A stretch of DNA of 19,520 nt from JAICTV01 sp035634055 (GTDB lineage Bacteria; Planctomycetota; Phycisphaerae; Tepidisphaerales; Tepidisphaeraceae), in assembly GCA_035634055.1 (NCBI GenBank), contig DASQDR010000139.1, forward strand, positions 1 through 19,520. The letters run 5' to 3'. The translations under genes were made by a program, and so were the position numbers. Of this stretch, positions 7,283 to 15,666 are shown in pieces. Position 1 is the first letter of the stretch; the number at the start of each line of letters is the position of its first letter. The notes under the pieces were generated by a model. It had not been told where the DNA came from and ran no database searches. It was given only the letters and a program-made list of their open reading frames with translations.

Positions 7283-7322
7283 GCGCCGGTGCGGCGCCGG
7301 TGCGGCGCCGGTGCGGCGCCGG
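7283..7322. repeat. 11-bp perfect tandem repeat, 3.6 copies
   Basis: The unit GCGCCGGTGCG is repeated three times without a mismatch plus a 7-base partial copy, beginning on the base after the regulator stop codon. Each unit contains the self-complementary GCGCCGG/CGGCGC core, so the RNA could form several GC hairpins between this gene and the next. Confidence 0.9.
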
Positions 7323-7444
7323 CCCGCGCAGCCGGAGTTTGCCAGCGCCGGGGCCGCACCTTGCCGGGCCCGACGATGTCGATCTGGCGAAGCCGTCGGC
7401 ATCCGCTCGCGGAGCGAAACCAAATCCTTTCGGAGTCCCTCGGG

Positions 7445-9919
7445 ATGGCACCTCTCATGATCCGCACGCCAGCGCTGCTCGCCGCCGTGATCGTCCTGCT
7501 CCTGGCCGGCTCCACGGCGGTCGCGCAAGAGCACGATCACGAGTTCAAGTACAAGCCGGACGACCAGCCCCGCACCGTCCACGTCGCCGGCGACTTCAAT
7601 AACTGGTCGAAGGACGCCACCCCGATGAAGAAGGGGGGCGACAACGTCTGGTCGGCGACGGTGAAGCTGGCCGAGGGCGTCCACCTGTACAAGTTCGTCG
7701 TCAACGGCGACCAGTGGCGGCCGGACCCCAGCGCGGAGAAGTCGCTCGAGGTCGACGACGGTCACGGCGGGAAGAATTCCGGCGTGCTGGTCGGCGGCGA
7801 GGCGGAGAAGTTCCCGCCGCCTAAGCCCAACGACATCAAGCCGCACGCCACGCGGCACGACTCGCACGACCCGCGCGACGCCTCGGTCTTCGCCGCCGAA
7901 TCGCTGCTGCTGATGGTCCGCACGCAGGCGGACGACGTGCAGCGCGTCGTCGCCCGCGTCCGCGCGGACCAGGGCCCCGCGCGCGACGTGCCGCTGCGCA
8001 AGATCTTCACGCGCAACGGCTTCGACCGGTGGGGCGGCGTCGTCACTGGCCTGCGCGGCGACACCAGCGAGTACGTCTTCATCCTCACCGACGGCAGCAA
8101 GACGGTCTGGCTGAACGGGCACGGCCTGATCGCTCCGCCCAACGATCCCGCCGCGCCGCCGGACGGAAGCATCAAGCTGCCGCTGAAGTCCCGGTTCCAG
8201 ACCCCCGACTGGGCCAAGCACGCCGTCTGGTACCAGATCTTCCCTGAGCGCTTCCGCAACGGCGACAAGGCCAACGACCCCGGTGATAAGGCGTTCGAGC
8301 GGCTCATCCCCTGGACGCACAACTGGTGGACCCCCGCCCCTGGCGAAGCGCCGGGCGACGAGAACTTCTACCAGGGCCAGGGCAACGTGTGGAAGCGGCG
8401 CTACGGCGGCGACGTGCAGGGGCTGATCGAAGCGCTGCCGTACCTGAAGAAGCTCGGCATCAACGCGATCTACCTCAACCCGGTCTTCGAGGCCGACTCG
8501 ATGCACAAGTACGATGCGAGCGACTTCCGCCACATCGACGACAACTTCGGCTTCAAGGGCGACAGCCAGCAGCTCAGCGGCGAGACCGACGACCCCAAGA
8601 CCTGGCAGTGGACCCGGAGCGACAAGCTGTTCCTCGACTTCGTCGACAAGGCCCACCAGATGGGCTTCAAGGTGGTCATCGACGGCGTCTTCAACCACGT
8701 GGGCAAGTCGCACCCGTTCTTCCAGGACGTGCTGAAGAACGGCAAGAAGAGCAGGTACGCCAACTGGTTCGAGATCACCGACTGGGAATCGTCCCCGCCA
8801 AAGTACAAGGCCTGGGACAAGGACAACGGCGAGCTTCCGGTCTTCAAGAAGGACCCGAAGCGCGGCCTGGCGAAGGGGCCGTACGAACACGTCATGGCCG
8901 TTACGAAGCGCTGGCTCGCCCCCGACGGCGACCCGAAGCGCGGCGTGGACGGCTGGCGCCTGGACGTCCCGGGCGACATCCCGCACCCGTTCTGGATCGA
9001 GTGGCGCAAGACCGTCAAGGCCGCCAAGCCCGACGCCTACACCACCGGCGAGATCTGGACCTGGGCCCAGCCCTGGCTCAAGGGCGATCAGTTCGACGCG
9101 GTGATGAACTACCGCTGGGCCGACGCCGCTCAAGCCTTTTTCGTCAACCAGCAGAAGGCGATCCAGCCCGGTGAGTTCAACGACCGGCTGAACGCGATCG
9201 CGTACACGTATCCGTTCCAGGTGTCGCTCTGCTTGCAGAACTTGTTCGACAGCCACGACACCGACCGCTTCGCGTCGATGTTCGTCAACCCGGACCTCCC
9301 GTACGACGGCGGGAACCGCCTCCAGGACAACGGCCCGCAGTACAAGAAGGACAAGCCCACGCCGGAGATGGTCCGGCGGATGCTCCAGGCGGTCGCCGTG
9401 CAGCACGCGACGGTCGGGGCGCCCATGACCTACTACGGCAACGAGGCGGGCATGTGGTCGCCGGACGATCCTTCCAACCGCATGCCGATGACCTGGCCGG
9501 AGATGAAGTTCGACGACCCGCAGGTGAGGTTCGAGCCGGAAGTGTTCGACTTCTTCCAGCGCGCCATCGCCGCGCGGAACACGCTGCCGCAACTTCGGCT
9601 GGGGATGCACCGCGGCGTGATGAGCGACGACGCCCGCGGCGTCTACGCCTTCGCCCGCGATCTTGGGGACCAGCAGGCGGTGGTGGTCATCAACCGCAGC
9701 AACCAGGAGCAGACGATCAGCGTGCCCGCCGACGGGGCCGACGGGGTGAAGCTGATCAACTGGCTCGACCCGCAACAGGCCGAGCTGTCCGACGCCGCCG
9801 ATCCCGCCGCCCGCGCCACACTGAAGCCGAAGGGCGGCGCGAAGCAGAGCTCCGTCACCGGCGGGGCATTTTCCATCACGCTCAAACCGTTCGAGTCGGC
9901 GATACTTTCCCGGCCATAG
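7445..9919 (+). CDS. Secreted GH13 neopullulanase/cyclomaltodextrinase-type amylase with N-terminal glycogen-binding-like domain
   Basis: 824 residues from ATG 7445 (GGAG 9 bases upstream). Residues 1-28 are a signal peptide ending AVAQ. Residues about 40-100 resemble a CBM48/AMPK-type domain (VHVAGDFNNWSKDATPM ... YKFVVNGDQW). Residues about 150-230 resemble the CBM34-type N-domain of maltogenic amylases. The catalytic barrel from about 258 has YLNPVFEADSMHKYD, typical of the GH13_20/21 group; DGVFNH 413-418; GWRLD with nucleophile Asp507; TTGE with acid/base Glu536; DSHDTDR with His604-Asp605. A C-terminal beta domain follows. The family hydrolyses cyclodextrins, pullulan or maltooligosaccharides, so a periplasmic role converting oligomers for the adjacent importer is likely. 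It lies 162 bases after the regulator and 118 before the transporter. Exact specificity cannot be read from sequence. Confidence 0.93.
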   Translation: MAPLMIRTPALLAAVIVLLLAGSTAVAQEHDHEFKYKPDDQPRTVHVAGDFNNWSKDATPMKKGGDNVWSATVKLAEGVHLYKFVVNGDQWRPDPSAEKSLEVDDGHGGKNSGVLVGGEAEKFPPPKPNDIKPHATRHDSHDPRDASVFAAESLLLMVRTQADDVQRVVARVRADQGPARDVPLRKIFTRNGFDRWGGVVTGLRGDTSEYVFILTDGSKTVWLNGHGLIAPPNDPAAPPDGSIKLPLKSRFQTPDWAKHAVWYQIFPERFRNGDKANDPGDKAFERLIPWTHNWWTPAPGEAPGDENFYQGQGNVWKRRYGGDVQGLIEALPYLKKLGINAIYLNPVFEADSMHKYDASDFRHIDDNFGFKGDSQQLSGETDDPKTWQWTRSDKLFLDFVDKAHQMGFKVVIDGVFNHVGKSHPFFQDVLKNGKKSRYANWFEITDWESSPPKYKAWDKDNGELPVFKKDPKRGLAKGPYEHVMAVTKRWLAPDGDPKRGVDGWRLDVPGDIPHPFWIEWRKTVKAAKPDAYTTGEIWTWAQPWLKGDQFDAVMNYRWADAAQAFFVNQQKAIQPGEFNDRLNAIAYTYPFQVSLCLQNLFDSHDTDRFASMFVNPDLPYDGGNRLQDNGPQYKKDKPTPEMVRRMLQAVAVQHATVGAPMTYYGNEAGMWSPDDPSNRMPMTWPEMKFDDPQVRFEPEVFDFFQRAIAARNTLPQLRLGMHRGVMSDDARGVYAFARDLGDQQAVVVINRSNQEQTISVPADGADGVKLINWLDPQQAELSDAADPAARATLKPKGGAKQSSVTGGAFSITLKPFESAILSRP

Positions 9920-9923
9920 GGGG

Positions 9924-9971
9924 AGTGGTCGGTGGGTGGGAAGAGTGGTTAGTGGTCAGTGGTCAGTTGGG
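9924..9971. repeat. Degenerate heptameric tandem repeat (AGTGGTC family)
   Basis: Starting five bases after the amylase stop, units of 7 bases such as AGTGGTT and AGTGGTC recur in register at 9944-9971, with a less regular set at 9924-9943. The 13-base string TAGTGGTCAGTGG also occurs in the array at 16781. Confidence 0.8.
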
Positions 9972-9988
9972 CGATCTGAGGCAACTCG

Positions 9989-10037
9989 ACAAGTTACAAG
10001 TAACCAGTAACAAGTAACCCGTCACAAGTAACCCTTC
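9989..10037. repeat. Heptameric tandem repeat (ACAAGTA family) running exactly to a start codon
   Basis: Seven 7-base units with no slip fill 9989-10037, and the next base is the A of the ATG at 10038. The last six alternate ACAAGTA with an ACC-starting word (ACCAGTA, ACCCGTC, ACCCTTC), giving a 14-base higher-order unit. No Shine-Dalgarno sequence is present in it. Confidence 0.85.
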
Positions 10038-12440
10038 ATGACCCTCGCCCGCGCATCCCGGCTGCTGCTCGCCTTTGCGGCGTTGCTGATCGTCGTCTGG
10101 TCGTTCGGCTACGTCGGCTACCGGGCGGTCGCGCGGTGGCGGTCGGCGCAGGACAGGCCGGTGGCGCTGACGGTGATGCACTGGGGCGAGCAGGCCGAGG
10201 ACGCCGTCGTCGAGCAGCTCATCGAGCGCTACCAGCGCGAGAACCCGCGCGTGCAGATCAGCCGGATCAACGCCGGCGCCACCGACTTCCGCTCGAAGCT
10301 GAAGACGATGATGGCCGCCGGCACGCCGCCGGACGTCTTTTACCTTCCGCCCGACGCGCTGGCGGAGCTGGCGACGCTGAAGGTGATCGAGCCGTTCGAC
10401 GAGTTCATCCGCAAGGACATCGCCGCCGGCGGCGCCGAGACGAAGAAGCTGTACGACGACTTCTTCCCGATCCTGATGGACGCCTACCGCTTCGACGCCG
10501 CCACCGGAAATGTCGGCAGCGGGCCGCTCTACGGCTTGCCCAAGGACTTCACCACCTCGGTCTTTTACGTCAACGTCGATCTCTTCCAGAAGGCCGGCGT
10601 GCGCGTGCCGTACGAAGGGTGGACGTGGGACGAGTTCTCCGAGGCGTGCCGCAAGATCACCGCGCTGAGCCAGACGCCGGAGTTCGCCGGCCGGCGGGTC
10701 TACGGCTCCAGCTTCGACCTCTGGCCCGACACGTTGCGGCAGATCGTCTGGTCGTTCGGCGGCGACTTCTTCGGCCCGGGCGGGTTCAAGGATGTGGCGC
10801 TGGACTCGCCCGCATCGCAGGAAGCGCTCGAGTTCATCCGCCGCGTGCGCTTCGACGAGAAAACCGTCTACAACAACACCGGCGTCTCGACCGAGGGGAA
10901 GCAGGAGTTCTTCACCGGCAACATCGGCTGCATCGGCCCCTACGGGCGGTGGATGACGCCGCGCTACGCCAGCATTTCCAACTTCAAGTGGGACATCGTC
11001 CCCGTCCCCTCCAAGACCCCCAATGACCGCGCCAACCAGATCTTCTACACCGCCTGGACCATGAGCGCGAAGACGAAGCATCCGGACGAGTGCTTCAAGC
11101 TGGTGAAGTTCCTCTGCGGCGGGGCGGGGGCGGTAGACCAGTCACGGCTCGGGCTGGCGATCCCGCCGCTCAAGAGCGTCGCCTACAGCGCCGATTTTCT
11201 CGCGCCGCCCGGGCTGCCCAAGTTCCACTCGCAGATCTTCCTCGACGCCATCCAGCACGCCCGGCTCCAGCAGTTGCCGCGCGACGCGGAACTTTGGAAC
11301 CGCCTGGTGGACGACGAGACCAAGCGCGTGCTGGCGCTGAACGTCGGCACGACCGCGGAGAACGCGGCCAACATCGAGCGGCTGTGGCTCCAGGAACTTG
11401 GCTCGCCGCTCCGCCAGCGCGAGTGGCGGCCGGTGCGGTGGGACGTTGTCGGATTCTCGGCGCTCTCGGTCCTGGCGGCACTGGCGGCGCTGCTCTGGTG
11501 GCGCGCCCGCCGCGAGCACCTCGGCCCGCTCGACCGCGCCATCGAGCGCACCGGGTACGCCTTCATCCTCCCGTGGGTGATCGGCTTCGTCGCGCTCACG
11601 CTGGGGCCGATGGTCGTCTCGCTGCTGCTCAGCTTCACCCGCTGGAGCGGCATGACGCCGATCAGCGGCGCCCTTGGCGTCGGCACGGCGAACTACCGCG
11701 AGCTGTTCACGCGCGACGAGAAGTTCTACCAGTCGCTCTGGGTCACGCTCCACTTCGTGCTGCTGTCGGTGCCGCTGTCGCAGGCGGCGGCGCTGGCGGT
11801 AGCGGTGCTGATGAACGTGAAGGTGCGGGGCATCGCCGTCTACCGAACCATTTTCTTCGTCCCGTCGCTGATCGTCGCCAGCGTGGTGGGGGCGGTGATG
11901 TGGCGGCAGATGTACAACAACGAGTACGGCATCGTGAACGCCGTGCTGCGCCCGATCCTCTCGCCGCTGGGCGCGACCCCGCCGGACTGGTTCGGCACCG
12001 ACGCCGCCCGCTGGGCGATCCCGGCATTCGTGCTGATGAGCATCTGGGGCGTCGGCGGCGCCATGATCCTCTACCTGGCCGGGCTGAAGGGGATCCCCAC
12101 GTCGCTCTACGAGGCCGCCACCATCGACGGCGCCGGCCGCGGGCGGCAGTTCTGGAACGTCACGCTGCCGATGCTCTCGCCGCTGATCTTCTACAACGTG
12201 GTGATGAGCATTATCGGCAGCTTCCAGGTTTTCGTGCAGGCGATGGTGATGACCGGCGGCGGCCCGGACGGGCGCACGCTCTTCTACGTCCTGCAGCTCT
12301 ACCGCCAGGCGTTCGAGTTCCACAACATGGGCTACGCCAGCGCCATGGCGTGGGTCCTGTTCGTCCTGCTGCTGGGGCTGACGATCCTGATCTTCCGGGC
12401 GTCGAAGAACCTTGTTTACTACGAGGGGCTCAAGACGTGA
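10038..12440 (+). CDS. Fused sugar-binding protein and MalF-type ABC permease (CUT1 family)
   Basis: 800 residues. Residues about 8-28 form a transmembrane anchor. Residues about 40-455 are an extracellular solute-binding protein of the maltose-type family (LTVMHWGEQAEDAVVEQLIE, YGLPKDFTTSVFYVNVDLF, GWTWDEF). A second membrane segment at 469-487, followed by WWRARRE, brings the chain back to the cytoplasm. The permease has its first segment at 508-531 and the transport domain at about 565-790, with the EAA loop YEAATIDGAG...LP at 691-711 that docks the ATPase. Binding protein and permease are usually separate genes; here the receptor is tethered to the channel with a topology that fits. Substrate: maltodextrin or similar, from context. 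No upstream start is possible, because an in-frame TAA lies at 10029, and no Shine-Dalgarno sequence is visible. The partner permease follows at 12547; no ATPase gene is in the window. Confidence 0.93.
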   Translation: MTLARASRLLLAFAALLIVVWSFGYVGYRAVARWRSAQDRPVALTVMHWGEQAEDAVVEQLIERYQRENPRVQISRINAGATDFRSKLKTMMAAGTPPDVFYLPPDALAELATLKVIEPFDEFIRKDIAAGGAETKKLYDDFFPILMDAYRFDAATGNVGSGPLYGLPKDFTTSVFYVNVDLFQKAGVRVPYEGWTWDEFSEACRKITALSQTPEFAGRRVYGSSFDLWPDTLRQIVWSFGGDFFGPGGFKDVALDSPASQEALEFIRRVRFDEKTVYNNTGVSTEGKQEFFTGNIGCIGPYGRWMTPRYASISNFKWDIVPVPSKTPNDRANQIFYTAWTMSAKTKHPDECFKLVKFLCGGAGAVDQSRLGLAIPPLKSVAYSADFLAPPGLPKFHSQIFLDAIQHARLQQLPRDAELWNRLVDDETKRVLALNVGTTAENAANIERLWLQELGSPLRQREWRPVRWDVVGFSALSVLAALAALLWWRARREHLGPLDRAIERTGYAFILPWVIGFVALTLGPMVVSLLLSFTRWSGMTPISGALGVGTANYRELFTRDEKFYQSLWVTLHFVLLSVPLSQAAALAVAVLMNVKVRGIAVYRTIFFVPSLIVASVVGAVMWRQMYNNEYGIVNAVLRPILSPLGATPPDWFGTDAARWAIPAFVLMSIWGVGGAMILYLAGLKGIPTSLYEAATIDGAGRGRQFWNVTLPMLSPLIFYNVVMSIIGSFQVFVQAMVMTGGGPDGRTLFYVLQLYRQAFEFHNMGYASAMAWVLFVLLLGLTILIFRASKNLVYYEGLKT

Positions 12441-12471
12441 GGCAACGCTTAGGCCGATCGCAGCAGACACA

Positions 12472-12513
12472 ATTGAAAATTGACAATTGTCAATTTTCAA
12501 TGGTCAATCGCCT
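12472..12513. repeat. Heptameric repeat containing a 30-bp perfect palindrome
   Basis: Six 7-base units beginning AT (for example ATTGAAA, ATTGACA, ATTTTCA) fill 12472-12513. Positions 12472-12501 are a perfect palindrome: the first half is ATTGAAAATTGACAA and the second half is its exact reverse complement. It is AT-rich inside very GC-rich DNA and lies between the fused permease gene and the malG-like gene, probably within one transcript, where it would form a long hairpin. Confidence 0.9.
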
Positions 12514-12546
12514 CGTCTCCGTCTCCATCATCCGCCGGAGCCGCGC

Positions 12547-13494
12547 GTGACAACGGTCCAGGTTCCTCCCACCGGCTCCACCGGCACCTCGGTTCACCCG
12601 CGGCCGGTCGTGCCGTACCAGGCGCGCGGGCCGAAACAGAAGACGCGGCAGCAGGTCTCGCGCGGCGAGTCGGCGGTCGCCTACACGCTGCTGATCCTCG
12701 GCTCGCTGGTCTTCCTGATCCCGTTCTACTTCGTGATCAACGCCTCGCTGAAGACCGAGGCAGAGGTGAACGCCGGCGACTTCGTCACGCCGCCCGGGCG
12801 CGTCCAGGACGTCAACTTCGGCAACTACGCCCGCGCGCTCGCGCCGGACAAGATGAACTTCTGGCCCGCGCTGGCGAACACCGTCGTCATCACCACGGCG
12901 TCGGTCGTCGGGCAGGTGATCAGTTGCAGCCTGGTCGGCTTCGGCTTCGCGCGCTTCCGCTTCCGCGGGCGCGGCGTGCTGTTCATGCTGATGCTCTCCA
13001 CGCTGATGCTGCCGGCGCAGGTGGTGCTGATCCCGGTCTTCATCCTCTTCCGCACGCTGGGGCTGATCGACACGTTCTGGCCGCTGATCCTGCCGATGTG
13101 GCTTGCCAGCCCGTTCTACGTCTTCATGTTCCGCCAGTTCTTCGCCCAGATCCCCGAGGAGCTGATCGAGGCGGCGCGCATCGACGGCGCCAGCAACTGG
13201 CGGATCTACTGGCAGCTCATGCTTCCCCTGAGCGGCCCGGTCATCGCGATCGTGGCGATCTACACGTTCCTGGCGAGCTGGAACGACTTCCTCGGCCCGC
13301 TGATCTACCTCAACAGCCCGCAGAACCGCACGCTGGCGCTGGCGCTCAACGCCTTCCGCGGCGAGTTCGGCGTCAGCGACGCCCACCTCCTCATGGCTGC
13401 CGCCGTCGTCTGCATGCTCCCGTGCGTGGTGCTGTTCTTCGCGGCGCAACGCTATTTCGTGGAAAGCGTGGCCATGAGCGGGTTGAAGAGTTAG
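12547..13494 (+). CDS. MalG-type ABC transporter permease (CUT1 family)
   Basis: 315 residues from a GTG at 12547, preceded by CGGAG at a 6-base spacing. The first 40 residues are a polar Pro/Thr/Arg-rich cytoplasmic tail. Transmembrane segments are seen near 44-64, 108-132, 144-168, 178-198, 229-249 and 281-300, the six expected for this family. The EAA loop is IEAARIDGASNWRIYWQLML at 207-226, followed by PL, where the ATPase couples to the permease. ASLKTEAEV near 66-74 and the ending YFVESVAMSGLKS are also typical. It pairs with the fused permease 106 bases upstream to make the membrane channel of a sugar importer. The frame is open further upstream to a TTG at 12487 inside the palindrome, which I reject as the start because it has no ribosome site. 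Confidence 0.92.
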   Translation: MTTVQVPPTGSTGTSVHPRPVVPYQARGPKQKTRQQVSRGESAVAYTLLILGSLVFLIPFYFVINASLKTEAEVNAGDFVTPPGRVQDVNFGNYARALAPDKMNFWPALANTVVITTASVVGQVISCSLVGFGFARFRFRGRGVLFMLMLSTLMLPAQVVLIPVFILFRTLGLIDTFWPLILPMWLASPFYVFMFRQFFAQIPEELIEAARIDGASNWRIYWQLMLPLSGPVIAIVAIYTFLASWNDFLGPLIYLNSPQNRTLALALNAFRGEFGVSDAHLLMAAAVVCMLPCVVLFFAAQRYFVESVAMSGLKS

Positions 13495-13536
13495 TGAGGG
13501 GTGAGCACACAGGGGAGCGTTGAACGCCCGCCTGCG

Positions 13537-15666
13537 CTACCGCGACAACACCACCACCCCGAACGGCGGCAGCTCGATCGTTTCCTTCACCTCCCGATCG
13601 GCCAGCGCATCCCGGTACCCTTCGCTGGCCAGCGCCAGCAACTTCGCCTCAGCGTTGAAGTTCATCGCGAACCAGAACACCCGATCGCCGCGAACGCGCT
13701 TCTGCACCGTCACGCCGGCGGGCAACGCTTCGCCCGCGCCGCCGGCCGCGCCGCCAGGCGTGCTCACCGGCAGCGCGCGCTCGATCTTCAGCTCCGTCAC
13801 CAGCGCCTTCGTCATCGCCTCGAGGAACGCGTCATCGTTCCGCGACGCCACGTAATAGGCCCGCCCGCGACCGTGCTTGTTGACGGTGACGGCCGGGGAG
13901 CCGGCGTAAAAGTCATCGCCGTAAGCTGCCAGCGCCTCGGCGCCTTCCAGGTGGACAATGTCGCAGAAGTGCCGGGCGCGCGTGACGTCCGGCAGGCGCA
14001 GCGGGTTGGCGGGCGACGCGGGCAGGACCGATATCCGCTGCCGCTCGTCGAGCGCGTCGGTCTCCTCCACCCAGATCCCGAGCACCTTCCGCATCGAGGC
14101 GGGACCGGGGAAGCCGCCGAGGAACGCCAGGTCCTCCTCGTCCACCAAGCCGCTGAGGTAGGTGGTGAGCAGCGTCCCGCCGCCGGCGACGAACGCCTCG
14201 AGCCGCTCCGCCACGCCGGGGCGGATCATGTAGAGCATCGGCGCGACCAGCAGCTTGTAGCGCGAGAAATCGCGCAGCGAATCGATCACGTCCACCGGGA
14301 TGCCGCGGTTCCAGAACGTGCGGTAGTGCGCGACGCACGTAGCCAGGTAATCCTTGTCGGCATTGCGCACCAGTTGCGCCTGGTTGATCCCCCAGTTGTT
14401 CTGCCAGTCGTAGAGGATCGCCACGTCGGCCGACGTGGTCGCGCCGGCCAGGGGCGCGAGCTTTTCGAGGTCCGCCCCCACCTGCGCCACGTCCCGGAAG
14501 ACGCGGGTGTTCTCGTGGCCGGAGTGGGCGACGACCGCGCCGTGGAACTTCTCGCTGGACCCGCGGCTCTGGCGGAACTGGAAGTACATCACGCCGTCCG
14601 CGCCGTGCGCCACCGCCTGGAGGCTGGCCAGGCGGTGCATGCCCGGGCGCTTCAGCCGGCTGACGCGCTGCCAGTTGGTCTGGCTCGGGGTCGATTCCAT
14701 CAGCACCCACGGCTTGCCGCCCTTGAACGAGCGGTAGATGTCATGCGTGAACGCCGTGGTGACCGCCGGCCCCAGGTCGCCGGCGTCGCCGTGCCACGAG
14801 GGGTAGGCGTCCCAGCTCGCGACGTCGAGCGACTCGACCAGCCGCCAGTAGTCGAACGGCGGGAACGTTCCCATGAAGTTCGTGGTGATCGGCACGCCCG
14901 GCGACACCTCGCGCAGCGGCGCCGCCTCGTCGGCCATCATCGAGATGACGCGGTCGGTCATGAACCGCTTCCACGCCAGGTCCAGCCCGTGAACGCTGGG
15001 GTCGATGTGCGTCACCTCGTGGAAGCTGGCGTAGGTGTGGCTCCAGAACTTCGACCAGAACGCGGCGTTCATCTTTTCGACCGTGCCGTAGCGCTGGCGG
15101 AGCCACTCGCGGAACGCGCCGAAGCAGAGCGGGCAGTAGCAGTAGGCGGTGCCGCCGCCGCCGTTGCCGTACTCGTTGGACAGGTGCCACATCAGCAGCG
15201 CCTCGTGCCGCCCGTAACGTTCGGCCAGCTTGGCGTTGATCGCGCGCACCTTCTGGCGGTAGACCGGCGAGGTCCAGCAGAAGTTGTGCCGCCCCTGCTG
15301 CGGCTCGCGGCGGCCCTGCGCGTCGACGCGCCGCACCTCCTCGTACTTCAGCGCCAGCCAGTTCGGCTTGGCGCCGCTCGGCGTGGCCAGCACGATGCGC
15401 TGCCCGTTGCGCGACAGCCCGTCGATGACGCGGTCGAGCCAGTCGAAGGTGTAGCGCCCTTCCTCCGGCTCCAGGCTGGCCCAGGAAAAGACGCCGACCG
15501 TGGCCGCGCTCAGGCGCGCCAGCTTCATCAGCCGCAGGTCCTGCTCGAAGATCCCCGGCACGTCCGCCCACTGCTCGGGGTTGTAGTCTCCGCCGTGGTA
15601 AAGCTTGTCCAGGACGGCGGCATCGGCGGCGCGCGTGGTGGCGGCGGGGGCGGTGGCGGAATCCAT
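13537..15666 (-). CDS. GH42 beta-galactosidase-type glycosidase, cytoplasmic
   Basis: 709 residues from ATG 15666; no signal peptide, so probably cytoplasmic. The family opening YHGGDYNPEQW is followed by a TIM barrel with acid/base Glu165 in WHLSNEYG and nucleophile Glu324 in WVLMESTPSQTNW. Cys130 and the cluster CYCPLC (176, 178, 181) match the structural zinc site of GH42 enzymes. The second half holds a trimerisation-like domain (about 395-610) and a small C-terminal beta domain ending ELPPFGVVVLSR. GH42 enzymes release beta-galactose, and some act on arabinose- or galactan-derived oligomers. It converges on the malG-like gene with only 42 bases between stop codons. No Shine-Dalgarno sequence precedes the ATG. 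A beta-galactosidase beside alpha-glucan genes may mean the locus handles mixed oligosaccharides, or that it is an unrelated neighbour. Confidence 0.92.
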   Translation of the reverse strand: MDSATAPAATTRAADAAVLDKLYHGGDYNPEQWADVPGIFEQDLRLMKLARLSAATVGVFSWASLEPEEGRYTFDWLDRVIDGLSRNGQRIVLATPSGAKPNWLALKYEEVRRVDAQGRREPQQGRHNFCWTSPVYRQKVRAINAKLAERYGRHEALLMWHLSNEYGNGGGGTAYCYCPLCFGAFREWLRQRYGTVEKMNAAFWSKFWSHTYASFHEVTHIDPSVHGLDLAWKRFMTDRVISMMADEAAPLREVSPGVPITTNFMGTFPPFDYWRLVESLDVASWDAYPSWHGDAGDLGPAVTTAFTHDIYRSFKGGKPWVLMESTPSQTNWQRVSRLKRPGMHRLASLQAVAHGADGVMYFQFRQSRGSSEKFHGAVVAHSGHENTRVFRDVAQVGADLEKLAPLAGATTSADVAILYDWQNNWGINQAQLVRNADKDYLATCVAHYRTFWNRGIPVDVIDSLRDFSRYKLLVAPMLYMIRPGVAERLEAFVAGGGTLLTTYLSGLVDEEDLAFLGGFPGPASMRKVLGIWVEETDALDERQRISVLPASPANPLRLPDVTRARHFCDIVHLEGAEALAAYGDDFYAGSPAVTVNKHGRGRAYYVASRNDDAFLEAMTKALVTELKIERALPVSTPGGAAGGAGEALPAGVTVQKRVRGDRVFWFAMNFNAEAKLLALASEGYRDALADREVKETIELPPFGVVVLSR

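Noticed and set aside
7289..7444. Earlier start for the neopullulanase-like gene inside the 11-bp repeat
   Set aside because: It would put 52 Arg-rich residues in front of a normal signal peptide; GGAG before 7445 supports the later start.
6017..9775. A 1252-codon open frame on the minus strand across the regulator and neopullulanase
   Set aside because: Antisense shadow: composition is biased, there are no motifs, and both plus-strand genes are clearly real.
9924..10037. CRISPR-like array
   Set aside because: The units are 7 bases with no spacers and there are no cas genes.
12487..12546. TTG start for the malG-like gene inside the palindrome
   Set aside because: No ribosome site, and the GTG at 12547 has CGGAG at good spacing.
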